The notes under the pieces were generated by a model. It ran no database searches, was not told the origin of the DNA, and worked only from the letters and a program-made list of their open reading frames with translations. Shown one piece after another: positions 1 to 8,201 of a stretch of 64,000 nt of DNA. Every line of letters begins with the position of its first letter. Positions within the stretch are counted from its first letter, which is position 1. A program made the translations under genes and the position numbers. Source of the DNA: an uncultured Bacilli bacterium (GTDB taxonomy: Bacteria > Bacillota_I > Bacilli_A > RF39 > UBA660). The stretch is from NCBI GenBank assembly GCA_934119955.1, contig CAKOSZ010000005.1, forward strand, positions 1-64,000, read 5' to 3'.

Positions 1-927
1 TATGAATCAAAAGATAAAGAAGTAATTAAAATAGATACAGAAAATAATGTTGCTTATGTATACTATACAAGAAATAATTATGATTATACAATTTATCATG
101 TAGAAAAAGGTAATGAAAATAATATCTTAGATACAGTAAGAGATAGTGCTAACTATCAAGAAGAAATTAAAGTTAATGAAAAAGAATTTACAGGATTTAC
201 TTATGAATCAAAAGATAAAGAAGTAATTAAAATAGATACAGAAAATAATGTTGCTTATGTATACTATACAAGAAATAAATATAACTATACAGTTGAACAT
301 TACTTAGAAACAAAAGATGGTAAGTTTGAAATTGAGAAAACAGAAGTAGTAAAAGATGTAGAATTCGAAACAAATATTACTTATAAAGAATTAGAATTTA
401 AAGGTTATAAGTATGATGAGACATTAACTGAAGCACCTGAAAAGGTTTTAGAAGATAATTTAGTTGTTCGTCTATATTATATTCTTGAAGATAGTAAAGT
501 TACAGTTCATTATGTTGTTAAAGTAGATGATAATTATATTTCATTTGATAAATATGGACGTGATGAATTAGGTAATAATACAGAAGATTTTAAAGGTGTA
601 GATTTACTAGATGATATCTTAACTGGTAAAATTGGAACTAACTTTACAACTAAATATCGTGAAGTTAAAAACTACAAATTTATTGGTATATATAAAGGTA
701 ATATCTTAGAAAATTCTAATTTAGAAAAACTAGAAGGAACAAATATAACTGGAGAATTTGATTTTGAAGAACAAGAATATACTTACGTATATGAAGCACC
801 TCGTGGAGGAGATGAAGTACCACCTCAAACAGGATTTGATGGTAGTTTAAGTTATTTAAGTTATATTCTATTAGTAGCAGTTATATATGTACTAAAAAAA
901 TATTTCGATTTAATAAGTGAGAAATAA
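1..927 (+). CDS. C-terminal part of a MucBP-like repeat surface protein with PPQTG anchor (5' partial)
   Basis: The reading frame is open from base 1 to the TAA at 925-927 (308 residues), so the start lies outside the window. The visible part consists of MucBP/InlB-B-like beta modules of about 67 residues, rich in Y-Y-T-R and G-(F/Y) turns. Bases 1-77 and 202-278 are identical, so two modules are recent duplicates. The C-terminus reads GGDEVPPQTGFDG, then a hydrophobic segment ending LKKYFDLISEK. This is a sortase signal with PPQTG in place of LPXTG, resembling the NPQTN class used by class B sortases. A class B sortase gene follows 54 bp downstream, so this is probably its substrate. I infer a wall-anchored adhesin or surface repeat protein. 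Confidence 0.8.
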   Translation, partial: YESKDKEVIKIDTENNVAYVYYTRNNYDYTIYHVEKGNENNILDTVRDSANYQEEIKVNEKEFTGFTYESKDKEVIKIDTENNVAYVYYTRNKYNYTVEHYLETKDGKFEIEKTEVVKDVEFETNITYKELEFKGYKYDETLTEAPEKVLEDNLVVRLYYILEDSKVTVHYVVKVDDNYISFDKYGRDELGNNTEDFKGVDLLDDILTGKIGTNFTTKYREVKNYKFIGIYKGNILENSNLEKLEGTNITGEFDFEEQEYTYVYEAPRGGDEVPPQTGFDGSLSYLSYILLVAVIYVLKKYFDLISEK

Positions 928-933
928 CAATAG

Positions 934-961
934 AAAAGGACAACTTGGTTTGTCCTTTTTT
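934..961 (+). terminator. Rho-independent terminator after the surface protein
   Basis: The arms AAAAGGACAA (934-943) and TTGTCCTTTT (950-959) form a perfect 10-bp stem with a 6-base loop and run into a T tract. No clear promoter lies between this hairpin and the sortase gene, so partial read-through may feed that gene. Confidence 0.8.
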
Positions 962-981
962 AAAAAGAATAGGGGGGTAAT

Positions 982-1725
982 ATGAAAAAATATAAATATT
1001 TATTATGTATTTTATCTTTTCTTACTTTGCTTAGTTTAATTTTATTAAATAGATATGAAACTTTAAATGCTTTCAATAATAATTATGTTCTAGAACCAAG
1101 TAATGAGGTTAAAGAGGAAGAAGTATCTGTTATTAAAGAAAATGAAGTAGAAAAGTTACAAAAAGAATATAATAATGAAGATGTTATAGGAACACTTGAA
1201 ATTATTGATGCTGATTATAAAGTACCAGTTGTTCAAGGAAGTGATAATAACTATTATTTAAGACGTTTACCTAATAAAGAATATAATATTATGGGTTCAA
1301 TTTTTTTGGATTACCGAGTTAATATTAATACTAGTAAAAAGCTTCTTATCTATGGTCATAATGATAAAAGAATAGAAATGCCTTTTAAAATTCTTGAAAA
1401 TTATTATGATAAATCTTATTTAGATAGTCATAAATATGTTATTGTTACAAGTAAAGAAAGAATTAGAACTTATGAAATATTCTCTGTCTTTGTTGAACCG
1501 ACTGATTATTCATATATGAAAGTAAACTTTGAAGATTCTAGTTATTTAGAACACCTTAATATGTTAAAAAATAAATCTATGTTTAATCTTGATGTAGATT
1601 TAAATAATGATACTAATATATTATTGCTTCAAACATGTAGTACGCATAAAGATTATTTAAAATATAAGAAAAAATACTTAATTCTAGCATTTAAAGAAAT
1701 TAGTAATAAAGGAATAGATGAATAA
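982..1725 (+). CDS. srtB: class B sortase
   Basis: Membrane-anchored transpeptidase expected to attach proteins to peptidoglycan. An N-terminal anchor (about residues 5-23) precedes a class B-type fold: G-T-L-E-I near 70, PVVQGSDNNYYL at 82-93, catalytic His in YGHN (H126) and Cys in LLQTCS (C219). The position where sortases carry the essential Arg, about ten residues after Cys and just before the last beta strand, reads K-K-K (229-231), with no Arg in that stretch. The length (247 aa) is normal for SrtB. The ATG at 982 follows a G-rich ribosome site. The neighbouring PPQTG protein is the obvious candidate substrate. Confidence 0.85.
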   Translation: MKKYKYLLCILSFLTLLSLILLNRYETLNAFNNNYVLEPSNEVKEEEVSVIKENEVEKLQKEYNNEDVIGTLEIIDADYKVPVVQGSDNNYYLRRLPNKEYNIMGSIFLDYRVNINTSKKLLIYGHNDKRIEMPFKILENYYDKSYLDSHKYVIVTSKERIRTYEIFSVFVEPTDYSYMKVNFEDSSYLEHLNMLKNKSMFNLDVDLNNDTNILLLQTCSTHKDYLKYKKKYLILAFKEISNKGIDE

Positions 1726-1740
1726 TTTATTCCTTTTTTT
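1706..1740 (+). terminator. terminator at the 3' end of the sortase gene
   Basis: AAAGGAATA (1708-1716) pairs with TATTCCTTT (1728-1736) and is followed by T residues. The left arm lies inside the last codons of the sortase gene. Confidence 0.7.
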
Positions 1741-1745
1741 ACCGG

Positions 1746-1774
1746 TTGTAATGTCATAAAAAGTATGTTATAAT
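1746..1774 (+). promoter_or_regulatory. promoter of the 3D-domain gene
   Basis: TTGTAA (1746-1751), 17-bp spacer, extended -10 TGTTATAAT with TATAAT at 1769-1774. The start codon lies 20 bp further on behind a GAGGAG ribosome site. Confidence 0.75.
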
Positions 1775-1794
1775 CATTACATACGAGGAGATTT

Positions 1795-2604
1795 ATGAAC
1801 AAATTTTTAAATAATGTAGTTAAAGGATTAATAATATCCTTAGTAATAGTAGTTGCAGGTGGTTACTTAACAATTAAGATGAAACCAGTTACAACTAATA
1901 AAATGGTTTTAATTTCAACTAGTTTTGCAAATGCTTTAAGAACTGATAATCAAGATGATATTTTAAATTTAGATATAGAAGAAAAACCTGCAAGTGAGCA
2001 AGTTAAAGAAGAAAAAAGTGATACTCTTAAACCTGTTTTCGAAGATAAAACAGAAGTTAAGGAAGAAGTTAAAGAAGAAATTAAAGAAGTTATTAAAGAA
2101 GAAGTTAAAGAGAAACCTGTAAAGGAATCAACAAACGAAGAAACTAAAAATGAAGAGACTAAACAAGATGAAGTAGTATCAAATGAAGCTACTATTAAAG
2201 GTGAATATAAACCAAATCTTGCTGTTTCGGAAACTGTTGAAGTACTTGAAACTTATGTTGGTAAAATGACTGCTTACGGACCAGATTGCTATGGTTGTAC
2301 CTCAGGAAGAACGGCAAGTGGACAGTATGTAATGGAGGGGAATATTTATTATAACGATCCAACGTTTGGTAATATTAGAATAGTTGCAGCCGACAAAAGT
2401 ATTCCCTTTGGAAGTATTATAAGAATATCAGGATTAAGTATTTTCTCTGAACCAATTCTTGCTATTGTTCTTGATCGAGGTGGTATGATTGGCTTTGCTG
2501 AGGGTAAACATTCTTACTTTGATCTTTTATACAAAAGCGAAAAAGATGCAGCAAGTTTTGGTAGACCAACTGCAACATTTGAATTATTAAGAAGAGGTTA
2601 TTAA
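1795..2604 (+). CDS. membrane-anchored 3D-domain cell-wall protein
   Basis: 269 aa. One transmembrane segment (about 9-28), then a Lys/Glu-rich low-complexity linker (about 57-135, many K-E-E-V/I repeats), then a C-terminal 3D domain (about 152-269). The 3D domain is a double-psi beta-barrel also found in YorM/YuiC/Rpf2-type wall proteins. Visible signatures are KMTAYGPDCYGCTSGRTASG, VAADKSIPFGS, VLDRGG and FDLLYKSEKDA, which contain the conserved aspartates. The likely role is peptidoglycan cleavage or binding on the outer face of the membrane. In this fold, MltA and Rpf2/YuiC-type proteins act as lytic transglycosylases; activity here is inferred. It is monocistronic with its own promoter and terminator. 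Confidence 0.8.
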   Translation: MNKFLNNVVKGLIISLVIVVAGGYLTIKMKPVTTNKMVLISTSFANALRTDNQDDILNLDIEEKPASEQVKEEKSDTLKPVFEDKTEVKEEVKEEIKEVIKEEVKEKPVKESTNEETKNEETKQDEVVSNEATIKGEYKPNLAVSETVEVLETYVGKMTAYGPDCYGCTSGRTASGQYVMEGNIYYNDPTFGNIRIVAADKSIPFGSIIRISGLSIFSEPILAIVLDRGGMIGFAEGKHSYFDLLYKSEKDAASFGRPTATFELLRRGY

Positions 2605-2626
2605 ACTGGAATTATCCAGTTTTTTT
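2603..2626 (+). terminator. terminator after the 3D-domain gene
   Basis: AAACTGGA (2603-2610) pairs perfectly with TCCAGTTT (2615-2622), with a 4-base loop and a T tract. It sits between convergent genes. Confidence 0.8.
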
Positions 2627-2891
2627 AATTTAAAAATCCTTCATACATCTTCCTATAAACTAAATATAATTTATATAACTTATCATAGTTTTCTAGACTT
2701 AACTTATTTTTAGCCTCATCAAAAACCCTTTCATAATTATTACTTAATAATACTTTATAATCACTCTTTATAGTTTTATAAACAAAATCTAATTCATTAT
2801 CATTTAATCTAATATCATTTTTTAAAGCAAAATAGGTAATACTATTCTTATCTAATTTACTTATATAATTACTTATAATAAAATCTTGCAT
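2625..2891 (-). CDS. small helical protein, unrecognised
   Basis: 88 aa, no signal peptide, predicted all-helical and charged (pattern FALKNDIRLNDNELDFVYKTIK, then a Tyr-rich C-terminus YDKLYKLYLVYRKMYEGFL). The organisation is vaguely like small DUF2624/YqfT-type Firmicutes proteins, but I cannot assign a family. The ATG at 2891 is preceded on the minus strand by a GGTG ribosome site. The gene lies convergent to the 3D-domain gene and divergent from the PBP gene. Confidence 0.55.
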   Translation of the reverse strand: MQDFIISNYISKLDKNSITYFALKNDIRLNDNELDFVYKTIKSDYKVLLSNNYERVFDEAKNKLSLENYDKLYKLYLVYRKMYEGFLN

Positions 2892-2954
2892 AAATCACCT
2901 AATTAAATATATTCATAATTTAAAAAAAAATACAAACAATAATAAGGGTGAGTT

Positions 2955-4904
2955 ATGCTAAAAAAAATAAATTTTTTAAATATTTTGATGTATTTATCAT
3001 TTTTTATAATAATTACAAGAATTTATTATTTACAAGTAGTAAAACTTGATTATTATCAAGAAAAACTTTTAAAATTAACTGAAAAAGAAATAAAAGGAGA
3101 TGAATTACCAAGAGGAAGAATATATGATACATCTGGTAATATAATTGTTGATAATAGATTAGTACCAGTTATTTATTTTAAAAATAATAATAATTTAACA
3201 AATAAAGAATTAATAAAACTTGCATATAAAATAAAAGATCATATAGAACTTGATTATTTTAAATTAACTAATTCTTATTTAAAAGATTTTTATTTATTAG
3301 AACATGATAATGAAATTAAAAAAAGAGTTAATAAATTAGATTTAGAAAACTATAAAAAAAGAAAAATGAGTGATAATTCTTTTTATAAAATTAAAAAAGA
3401 TTTAGTTAGTGATGATGATTTAAGTATTTATGATGATAATGATAAAAAAGCAATTTATTTATATTTTCTTATGAATAATGGCTATTCTTATCAAGATAAA
3501 ATTATTAAAAAAGATGCAAGTGTTGAAGAATTTGCTTATTTTTCAGAGAGTAATACTTATTTATCAGGTTTTAATACTAAGTATATGTATGATAGATATT
3601 ATCCTTATAATGATACTTTTAAAAGTATTTTAGGAAGTACAGGAAGTATTCCATACGAAAAGAAAAGTGAATATTTAGAAAAAGGTTATAGTTTAGATGA
3701 TATAGTTGGTTTAACTAATTTAGAGTATGTGTATGATACTTATTTAAAAAGTGAAAGAGATACTTATAAATTAGTAAATGGAGAGTATTCTTTAATTAAA
3801 GAAGGACATATGGGAAAAGATTTATATTTAACAATTGATATAAAACTACAAGAATATGCTGAAAATGTTTTAAGTGAGGAATTAAGTAAAAGTAAATTAG
3901 GAATTAATACTAAGTACTTTGATAGATCATATTTATCTATTACTAATCCAAATAATGGAGAAGTATTAGCAATGGTTGGAAAAAGAATAAATTTAGATAA
4001 GATAAGTGATTATAGTATAGGAGTTATCACTGATACCATGACACCTGGTTCGGTTGTTAAGGGAGCCAGTATTTTAGTAGGATACAATGAAAATAAATTA
4101 AAAATAGGAGAGGTTATGAGGGATGAATGTATTAAAATAAAAGCAACTCCTAAAAAATGTTCTATTTATACCATGGGTTATATCAATGATTTAGAAGCTT
4201 TGTATAAAAGTAGTAATGTTTATCAATTTAAAATTGCAATTAGAGTGGGAGGAGGAGTTTATAACTATGATATGCCTTTATATATAAATGATTCATCCTT
4301 TGATACATATAGAAATTATTATCATATGTTTGGACTGGGGGTAAGAACAGGAATTGAACTATCAAATGAATCAATTGGTTATATGGGTAAAACTAAAAAC
4401 GTAGGACTTTTAATGAATCTAGCAATTGGTCAATATGACACTTATACTAATTTACAAATAAACCAATATATGTCAACTCTTTCAACTGGTAAAAGATATG
4501 AAATGCACCTTCTTAAATATGTAAAGGATAAAGAAACAATAGTTTTAGAATATGAACCTAATATTTTAAATACTCTTGATATTAAAGAAAGTTATCTAAA
4601 TCGAGTAAGACTTGGTTTAAAAATGGTTATGACAAATGGAACAGGGTATGGGTATGTTAATTTAAATCTAAATCCAAGTGGTAAAACTGGAACAAGTGAA
4701 ACATTTGTTGATAGTAATTTAGATGGAAAATATGAAACTGAAACTATTTCAACCTCGTTTGCAACTTATTTTCCTAGTAATAATCCAAATACTGTAATAG
4801 CAATTACTAGTCCTAATATAAGTTATAAAAATAAATCTAGTAATTATATTTATCCCTTTAATAAATTAGTTATTCAAAGAGTAAGTAATTATTTTCTAAA
4901 TTAA
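2955..4904 (+). CDS. class B penicillin-binding protein (transpeptidase)
   Basis: 649 aa. One N-terminal membrane anchor (about 7-24), a PBP dimerisation region beginning LPRGRIYDTSGNIIVDN (51-67), and a C-terminal transpeptidase domain. All three active-site motifs are present: SxxK in PGSVVKG (S366, K369), SxN in KSSN (S419-N421) and KTG in SGKTGTS (577-579). It crosslinks peptidoglycan outside the membrane. A separate FtsI-type PBP starts at 63688 within the division cluster, so this one is more likely the elongation (PBP2/MrdA-like) or a sporulation (SpoVD-like) enzyme; sequence alone does not decide. The gene stands alone and converges on a Nudix gene 19 bp away. Confidence 0.9.
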   Translation: MLKKINFLNILMYLSFFIIITRIYYLQVVKLDYYQEKLLKLTEKEIKGDELPRGRIYDTSGNIIVDNRLVPVIYFKNNNNLTNKELIKLAYKIKDHIELDYFKLTNSYLKDFYLLEHDNEIKKRVNKLDLENYKKRKMSDNSFYKIKKDLVSDDDLSIYDDNDKKAIYLYFLMNNGYSYQDKIIKKDASVEEFAYFSESNTYLSGFNTKYMYDRYYPYNDTFKSILGSTGSIPYEKKSEYLEKGYSLDDIVGLTNLEYVYDTYLKSERDTYKLVNGEYSLIKEGHMGKDLYLTIDIKLQEYAENVLSEELSKSKLGINTKYFDRSYLSITNPNNGEVLAMVGKRINLDKISDYSIGVITDTMTPGSVVKGASILVGYNENKLKIGEVMRDECIKIKATPKKCSIYTMGYINDLEALYKSSNVYQFKIAIRVGGGVYNYDMPLYINDSSFDTYRNYYHMFGLGVRTGIELSNESIGYMGKTKNVGLLMNLAIGQYDTYTNLQINQYMSTLSTGKRYEMHLLKYVKDKETIVLEYEPNILNTLDIKESYLNRVRLGLKMVMTNGTGYGYVNLNLNPSGKTGTSETFVDSNLDGKYETETISTSFATYFPSNNPNTVIAITSPNISYKNKSSNYIYPFNKLVIQRVSNYFLN

Positions 4905-4923
4905 AAAGACTAAAAAGGCCTTT

Positions 4924-5484
4924 TTATTTTTTAATAAGTTCATACATTTTATCAATTATTTTATGATAAATTACTAACATGTTTTCTTCACTTACAAAGT
5001 CATCTATATTAGCAATTGGAAGCCACTTCACACTTGAATTTTCATCTAAATTTTCTTTAATAAAATCATAATCATTTGCTTTAAATAAATAAGTAACATT
5101 TAAATGAACATGAGGAGTAATCCATTTATTTCTTTTAAAATGACCTATTACTTCTATTACATCTAAACTAATAATATCATTTGTAATTAATTCTAAGTTA
5201 GTTATGCTACTTTCTTCTTCAGCTTCTTTAATGGCAACTTTTAAAGGATCTTTAATCCCATCCATATGTCCACCTAACCAAGCATATGACTTATATATAT
5301 TATGATAAGCCATCAATACCTTAGTATAATCTTGATTAACAATAAAAGCACTACTAGTAAAATGAGCAAAGTTATTATCTCTTGTTAAAAGATTATCAAA
5401 ATAACTAAGATATTCTAAGATAACTTCTTTATCTTTTTCTTCTTGCATATTAATTGGTTTATAATTTTCTATTAATTCTTTCAT
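4924..5484 (-). CDS. Nudix hydrolase with a modified Nudix box
   Basis: 186 aa from ATG 5484. In-frame ATG at 5490 and TTG at 5493 are alternatives, and none has a strong ribosome site. The domain begins SAFIVNQDYTKVLMAYH; the Nudix box reads GHMDGIKDPLKVAIKEAEEE. Compared with the Gx5Ex7REUxEExGU consensus, the first Glu is Lys and the Arg is Lys, while the metal-binding EAEEE cluster remains. It probably hydrolyses a nucleoside-diphosphate derivative in the cytoplasm. It resembles the Firmicutes group with the GGHADGDE motif, not MutT proper. Substrate unknown. Confidence 0.75.
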   Translation of the reverse strand: MKELIENYKPINMQEEKDKEVILEYLSYFDNLLTRDNNFAHFTSSAFIVNQDYTKVLMAYHNIYKSYAWLGGHMDGIKDPLKVAIKEAEEESSITNLELITNDIISLDVIEVIGHFKRNKWITPHVHLNVTYLFKANDYDFIKENLDENSSVKWLPIANIDDFVSEENMLVIYHKIIDKMYELIKK

Positions 5485-5589
5485 ACACATCAAGATAATT
5501 ATAACTTAATTAAAATAAAAAAACTAGATTTTTTTAAAATTATAGAATTTCTTTTAAAAAAATGTTAATCTATAAATGGAGGTGATATA

Positions 5590-5646
5590 ATGAAACTAAT
5601 ATTAAGTTCTTGTGATTTTCTAAATGATAATTGGGAGGAATTATGA
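5590..5646 (+). CDS. 18-codon upstream ORF, possible PepE-like remnant or leader peptide
   Basis: A strong ribosome site (GGAGGTGAT, 5579-5586) precedes ATG 5590, encoding MKLILSSCDFLNDNWEEL. Its TGA (5644-5646) overlaps the ATG of the next gene (5643) as ATGA. The first residues look like the start of peptidase E (S51) family proteins. It may be a gene stump left by a deletion or a translational-coupling leader. Function unproven. Confidence 0.45.
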   Translation: MKLILSSCDFLNDNWEEL

Positions 5647-6209
5647 AAAAAGATAATATAATTGGTATAGTTAAAGATAGTGATTTTGATTTAGAAGTTA
5701 AACCCCTTAAAAATCCTGAAATTAGATATGCCTCTCGGGGAATAATTTTTAATGATAAAGGTGAAATTGCTGTTTTTAATAAGAAAAATAAAAATGAATA
5801 TAAATTACCAGGTGGAGGAATAGAAGAAAAAGAAGATAAGATTGAAGCATTTAAAAGAGAAGTATTAGAAGAAACAGGTTGTTTTGTTGAAATAACAAAT
5901 TATTTAGGAATTATTATAGAAGAAAAAAGTCTAACCAATTTTAAACAGATATCTTATGTTTATGTTGCCAAAGTAATAAAGAATTTAAATAAGTTAAATT
6001 TAACTTTAAAAGAACAAGAAGAAGGGGCAACTCTTCTTTGGAAAGATTTAAATGAAGCCTTAAATTTAATTACTAATTGTCAAAAAGAATTAGTAGGATC
6101 AAAATATGATAATTTATATAAAAGTTTATTCATGGTAGAAAGAGATAAAAAAATCTTAGAATATTATTTAAAAAATAAGAATTTAGAAAAAGATATAAAG
6201 TATAAGTAA
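5643..6209 (+). CDS. Nudix hydrolase (canonical Nudix box)
   Basis: 188 aa. The start is taken as ATG 5643, not the upstream TTG 5631, because GGGAGG (5633-5638) is correctly placed for it. The Nudix box is complete: G-G-I-E-E-K-E then KREVLEETG, with G, E and REVLEETG spaced as in the consensus. It is preceded by RGIIFNDKGEIAVFNKK, the usual first strand. Expected role is Mg-dependent pyrophosphohydrolysis of a nucleotide derivative; the substrate cannot be told. Translation is probably coupled to the mini-ORF at 5590 through the ATGA overlap. A terminator follows at once. Confidence 0.8.
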   Translation: MKKDNIIGIVKDSDFDLEVKPLKNPEIRYASRGIIFNDKGEIAVFNKKNKNEYKLPGGGIEEKEDKIEAFKREVLEETGCFVEITNYLGIIIEEKSLTNFKQISYVYVAKVIKNLNKLNLTLKEQEEGATLLWKDLNEALNLITNCQKELVGSKYDNLYKSLFMVERDKKILEYYLKNKNLEKDIKYK

Positions 6210-6229
6210 AAAAACTTATATTTTTTTTC
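6199..6229 (+). terminator. terminator after the second Nudix gene
   Basis: TATAAGT (6201-6207) pairs with ACTTATA (6214-6220), with an A6 loop and a T8 tract. Confidence 0.65.
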
Positions 6230-6383
6230 AAGACGTTTTTCTAAGTATTTAGTACAAGAATAAAATTATAAAAAATAAAATTTACTTATGTCATTTTGAG
6301 TTGTTTTAAAAGTTTTTTTAATAGAAAATAGGCAAATAAATTTTTGTCATAAAGTGTCAAATTTGTAAAAAAAGTATTTACAA

Positions 6384-6401
6384 TATATATATATATATAA
6401 T
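6384..6401 (+). promoter_or_regulatory. (TA)n tract, probable promoter region of the WXG-like gene
   Basis: A run of about nine TA dinucleotides ends in TATAAT (6396-6401), 90 bp before the next start codon. TTTACA (6377-6382) lies only 13 bp upstream and TTGTAA (6363-6368) would fit an earlier TATATA. The exact -35/-10 pair is unclear, and the repeat number could vary by slippage. Confidence 0.4.
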
Positions 6402-6491
6402 GAAGATGATAGACGTAATAATTTCAAGTTAGTATTTGGCGATGTAATTATTATTTATCACATAAATTTAAGAAAGGAGAAAAGAGAAAAA

Positions 6492-7145
6492 ATGGCAAAT
6501 TTTGATTTAACTGATGCATTTAATCCTACAAAGTTTTTGGCACAATATGATGAGATTAGGGAAAAAATGGGAGGTGCAATGGAGATTGCCGATAATTTAT
6601 TTTATGACTTTGGTGAGAAATTGTCAAAAATTTGGGCTTCTCAAAATGCAGTTGATTGTGCAAATTCGTTAATAAGTGGATCATGGGGTAGACTAGATGA
6701 ATTATGGCATGAGAAAGCTAATCATCTTAGAGAAATTTTGAAAAATTCATATAATACATGGGCAAGAGCTAATCAACTTTCAGAAGGAGATTTTTCTTGG
6801 ATTGGGAGTGATTGTGTTATTCTTGATGAGAGAGCATTACCTTTAACAACTGAAATAGACGGAAAAGTTGGTATGAATAAGGCAGAAGTTGAAACTTTAA
6901 TAAGTGAATTTGAGGCTGGTAAGGCTAAAATATTATCTGCACTTGATGATGTTCCAACTTCAATTGAATTATATGATGCTGGTTCAGTACAAACAGGAAC
7001 ATATTCAAAATCAATTGCTCAAATTAAAGATGTAGTTGTAGAAGCAATAGAAGCCGCTGTTAAAGAAACAAGATCATATATCGATACAGAAGTAGATAAT
7101 GTTGAATTAACAATTGAACAAGCAACTACTGAACTTGAATTATAA
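6492..7145 (+). CDS. helical WXG100/LXG-like protein, function unknown
   Basis: 217 aa, no signal peptide or membrane segment, predicted almost entirely helical. The N-terminal half holds W-A-S-Q-N-A-V (around residue 48) and S-G-S-W-G-R-L-D-E-L-W, reminiscent of the Trp-centred turn of ESAT-6/WXG100-type secreted proteins. The C-terminal half is an acidic amphipathic helix (ETRSYIDTEVDNVELTIEQA). AAGAAAGGAG provides a strong ribosome site. Codon choice (CA/CT-ending codons, several Trp) is less extreme than in flanking genes. No type VII secretion ATPase is in the window, so the WXG assignment stays tentative. It could equally be an abundant cytoplasmic structural protein. Confidence 0.6.
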   Translation: MANFDLTDAFNPTKFLAQYDEIREKMGGAMEIADNLFYDFGEKLSKIWASQNAVDCANSLISGSWGRLDELWHEKANHLREILKNSYNTWARANQLSEGDFSWIGSDCVILDERALPLTTEIDGKVGMNKAEVETLISEFEAGKAKILSALDDVPTSIELYDAGSVQTGTYSKSIAQIKDVVVEAIEAAVKETRSYIDTEVDNVELTIEQATTELEL

Positions 7146-7192
7146 AACATTATATAATTGAATAAAATTAATTTTGTTTTTTTACTTATATT

Positions 7193-7230
7193 AGATAGCA
7201 TATTTAAAAAAGTATGCTATCTATTTTTTT
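7193..7230 (+). terminator. terminator after the WXG-like gene
   Basis: AGATAGCATA (7193-7202) pairs perfectly with TATGCTATCT (7213-7222), followed by T7. It overlaps the last codon of the convergent transporter gene. Confidence 0.8.
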
Positions 7231-8201
7231 ACCATTTTTCTAGTTAATCTTTCTAAATATTTAGTATAAGGATAAAAAACTATAATTGATAAGAAATTAA
7301 ATAAAGTATGAATTAAGGCTATATGATAAGAATTTATTTTTAAATATAAAAACCTTACTTTTAGAAAATAAAAAATAAAATATATTAACATGAAAATAAT
7401 TGTTCCAAGTAAATTATATAAAAGATTAAAGATACTTACCATTTTAGCATCTTTTTTAGTATTAATACTTCCAAGTATTCCAGTTATACTACTACCAATA
7501 TTTTCTCCTAAAATAATTGGAATACTATTTAAATAAGTAATACCACCAGTTTTAGTAATAGTTTGTAAAATAGCAACTGTTGCTGCACTTGAACCTATTA
7601 TACTAGTTAAAATAATACCTAAAAGTATTCCTAAAAAAGGATTATTTAAAATAATTAATAAATTTTTAAACCAAGAATAGTTCATAATAGGAGTTAAACT
7701 ATTATTTAACATTTTAAGACCGAGTAAAAAGAAAGTTAAACCAAGTAAAGTATTACTTTTATCTATTTTATTTTTTAAAAAGAAAATTAAACCAAGTAAA
7801 ATAAAAATGGGAGTATAAAAAGTAGGATTTAAAAAAATTAAGAAATTATTAGTATTTATAAAAGAAGTTAACCAAGAAGTAAAACAAGTACCTAAATTAG
7901 AACCCATAATAATACCAAGAGTATTTGAAAAATCAATTAAATTAGAATTAACAAAACTAAGAGTTAAAATAGTGACTATTCCTGAACTTTGAATAATAAT
8001 TGTTAAAATAGTACCTAAAATAATACCTTTAAACTTGGTATTTGTGTACTTAATTAATAAATTTTTGGCTTTTTCATTTACTAAATTACTAATTCCTTTG
8101 GAAAATAATTGAATTCCATAAATAAAAATACAAATACTTAAAATAAATTCTAAAATTATACTCATATTATTATCTATTTTATTATTTGAAAAAAAATTCA
8201 T
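7221..8201 (-). CDS. Na/Pi cotransporter family protein
   Basis: 326 aa from ATG 8201; an in-frame TTG at 8213 is possible and neither has a ribosome site. The protein has about eight membrane segments and two copies of the family core: IIIQSSGIVTILTLSF early and IIGSSAATVAILQTI late (QSS/GSS motifs), with EKAKNLL between segments. This is the NptA/YjbB (PF02690) fold, which moves phosphate with sodium. It lacks the C-terminal PhoU-like domain found in longer members. The gene stands alone between a convergent terminator and the divergent pilus operon. Confidence 0.8.
   Translation of the reverse strand: MNFFSNNKIDNNMSIILEFILSICIFIYGIQLFSKGISNLVNEKAKNLLIKYTNTKFKGIILGTILTIIIQSSGIVTILTLSFVNSNLIDFSNTLGIIMGSNLGTCFTSWLTSFINTNNFLIFLNPTFYTPIFILLGLIFFLKNKIDKSNTLLGLTFFLLGLKMLNNSLTPIMNYSWFKNLLIILNNPFLGILLGIILTSIIGSSAATVAILQTITKTGGITYLNSIPIILGENIGSSITGILGSINTKKDAKMVSIFNLLYNLLGTIIFMLIYFIFYFLKVRFLYLKINSYHIALIHTLFNFLSIIVFYPYTKYLERLTRKMVKK

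Noticed and set aside
1980..2200. Simple-sequence repeat as a regulatory element
   Set aside because: The GAAGTTAAAGAA-type repetition encodes a Lys/Glu linker in a convincing protein.
4905..4923. AAAAAGGCCTTTTT as a terminator between convergent genes
   Set aside because: The palindrome is too short to leave a proper loop; any termination role is uncertain.
6354..6367. TGTCA-AATT-TGTAA resembling the BceR operator
   Set aside because: The left half-site lacks the conserved A, and the neighbouring gene has no link to peptide resistance; chance is likely in such AT-rich DNA.
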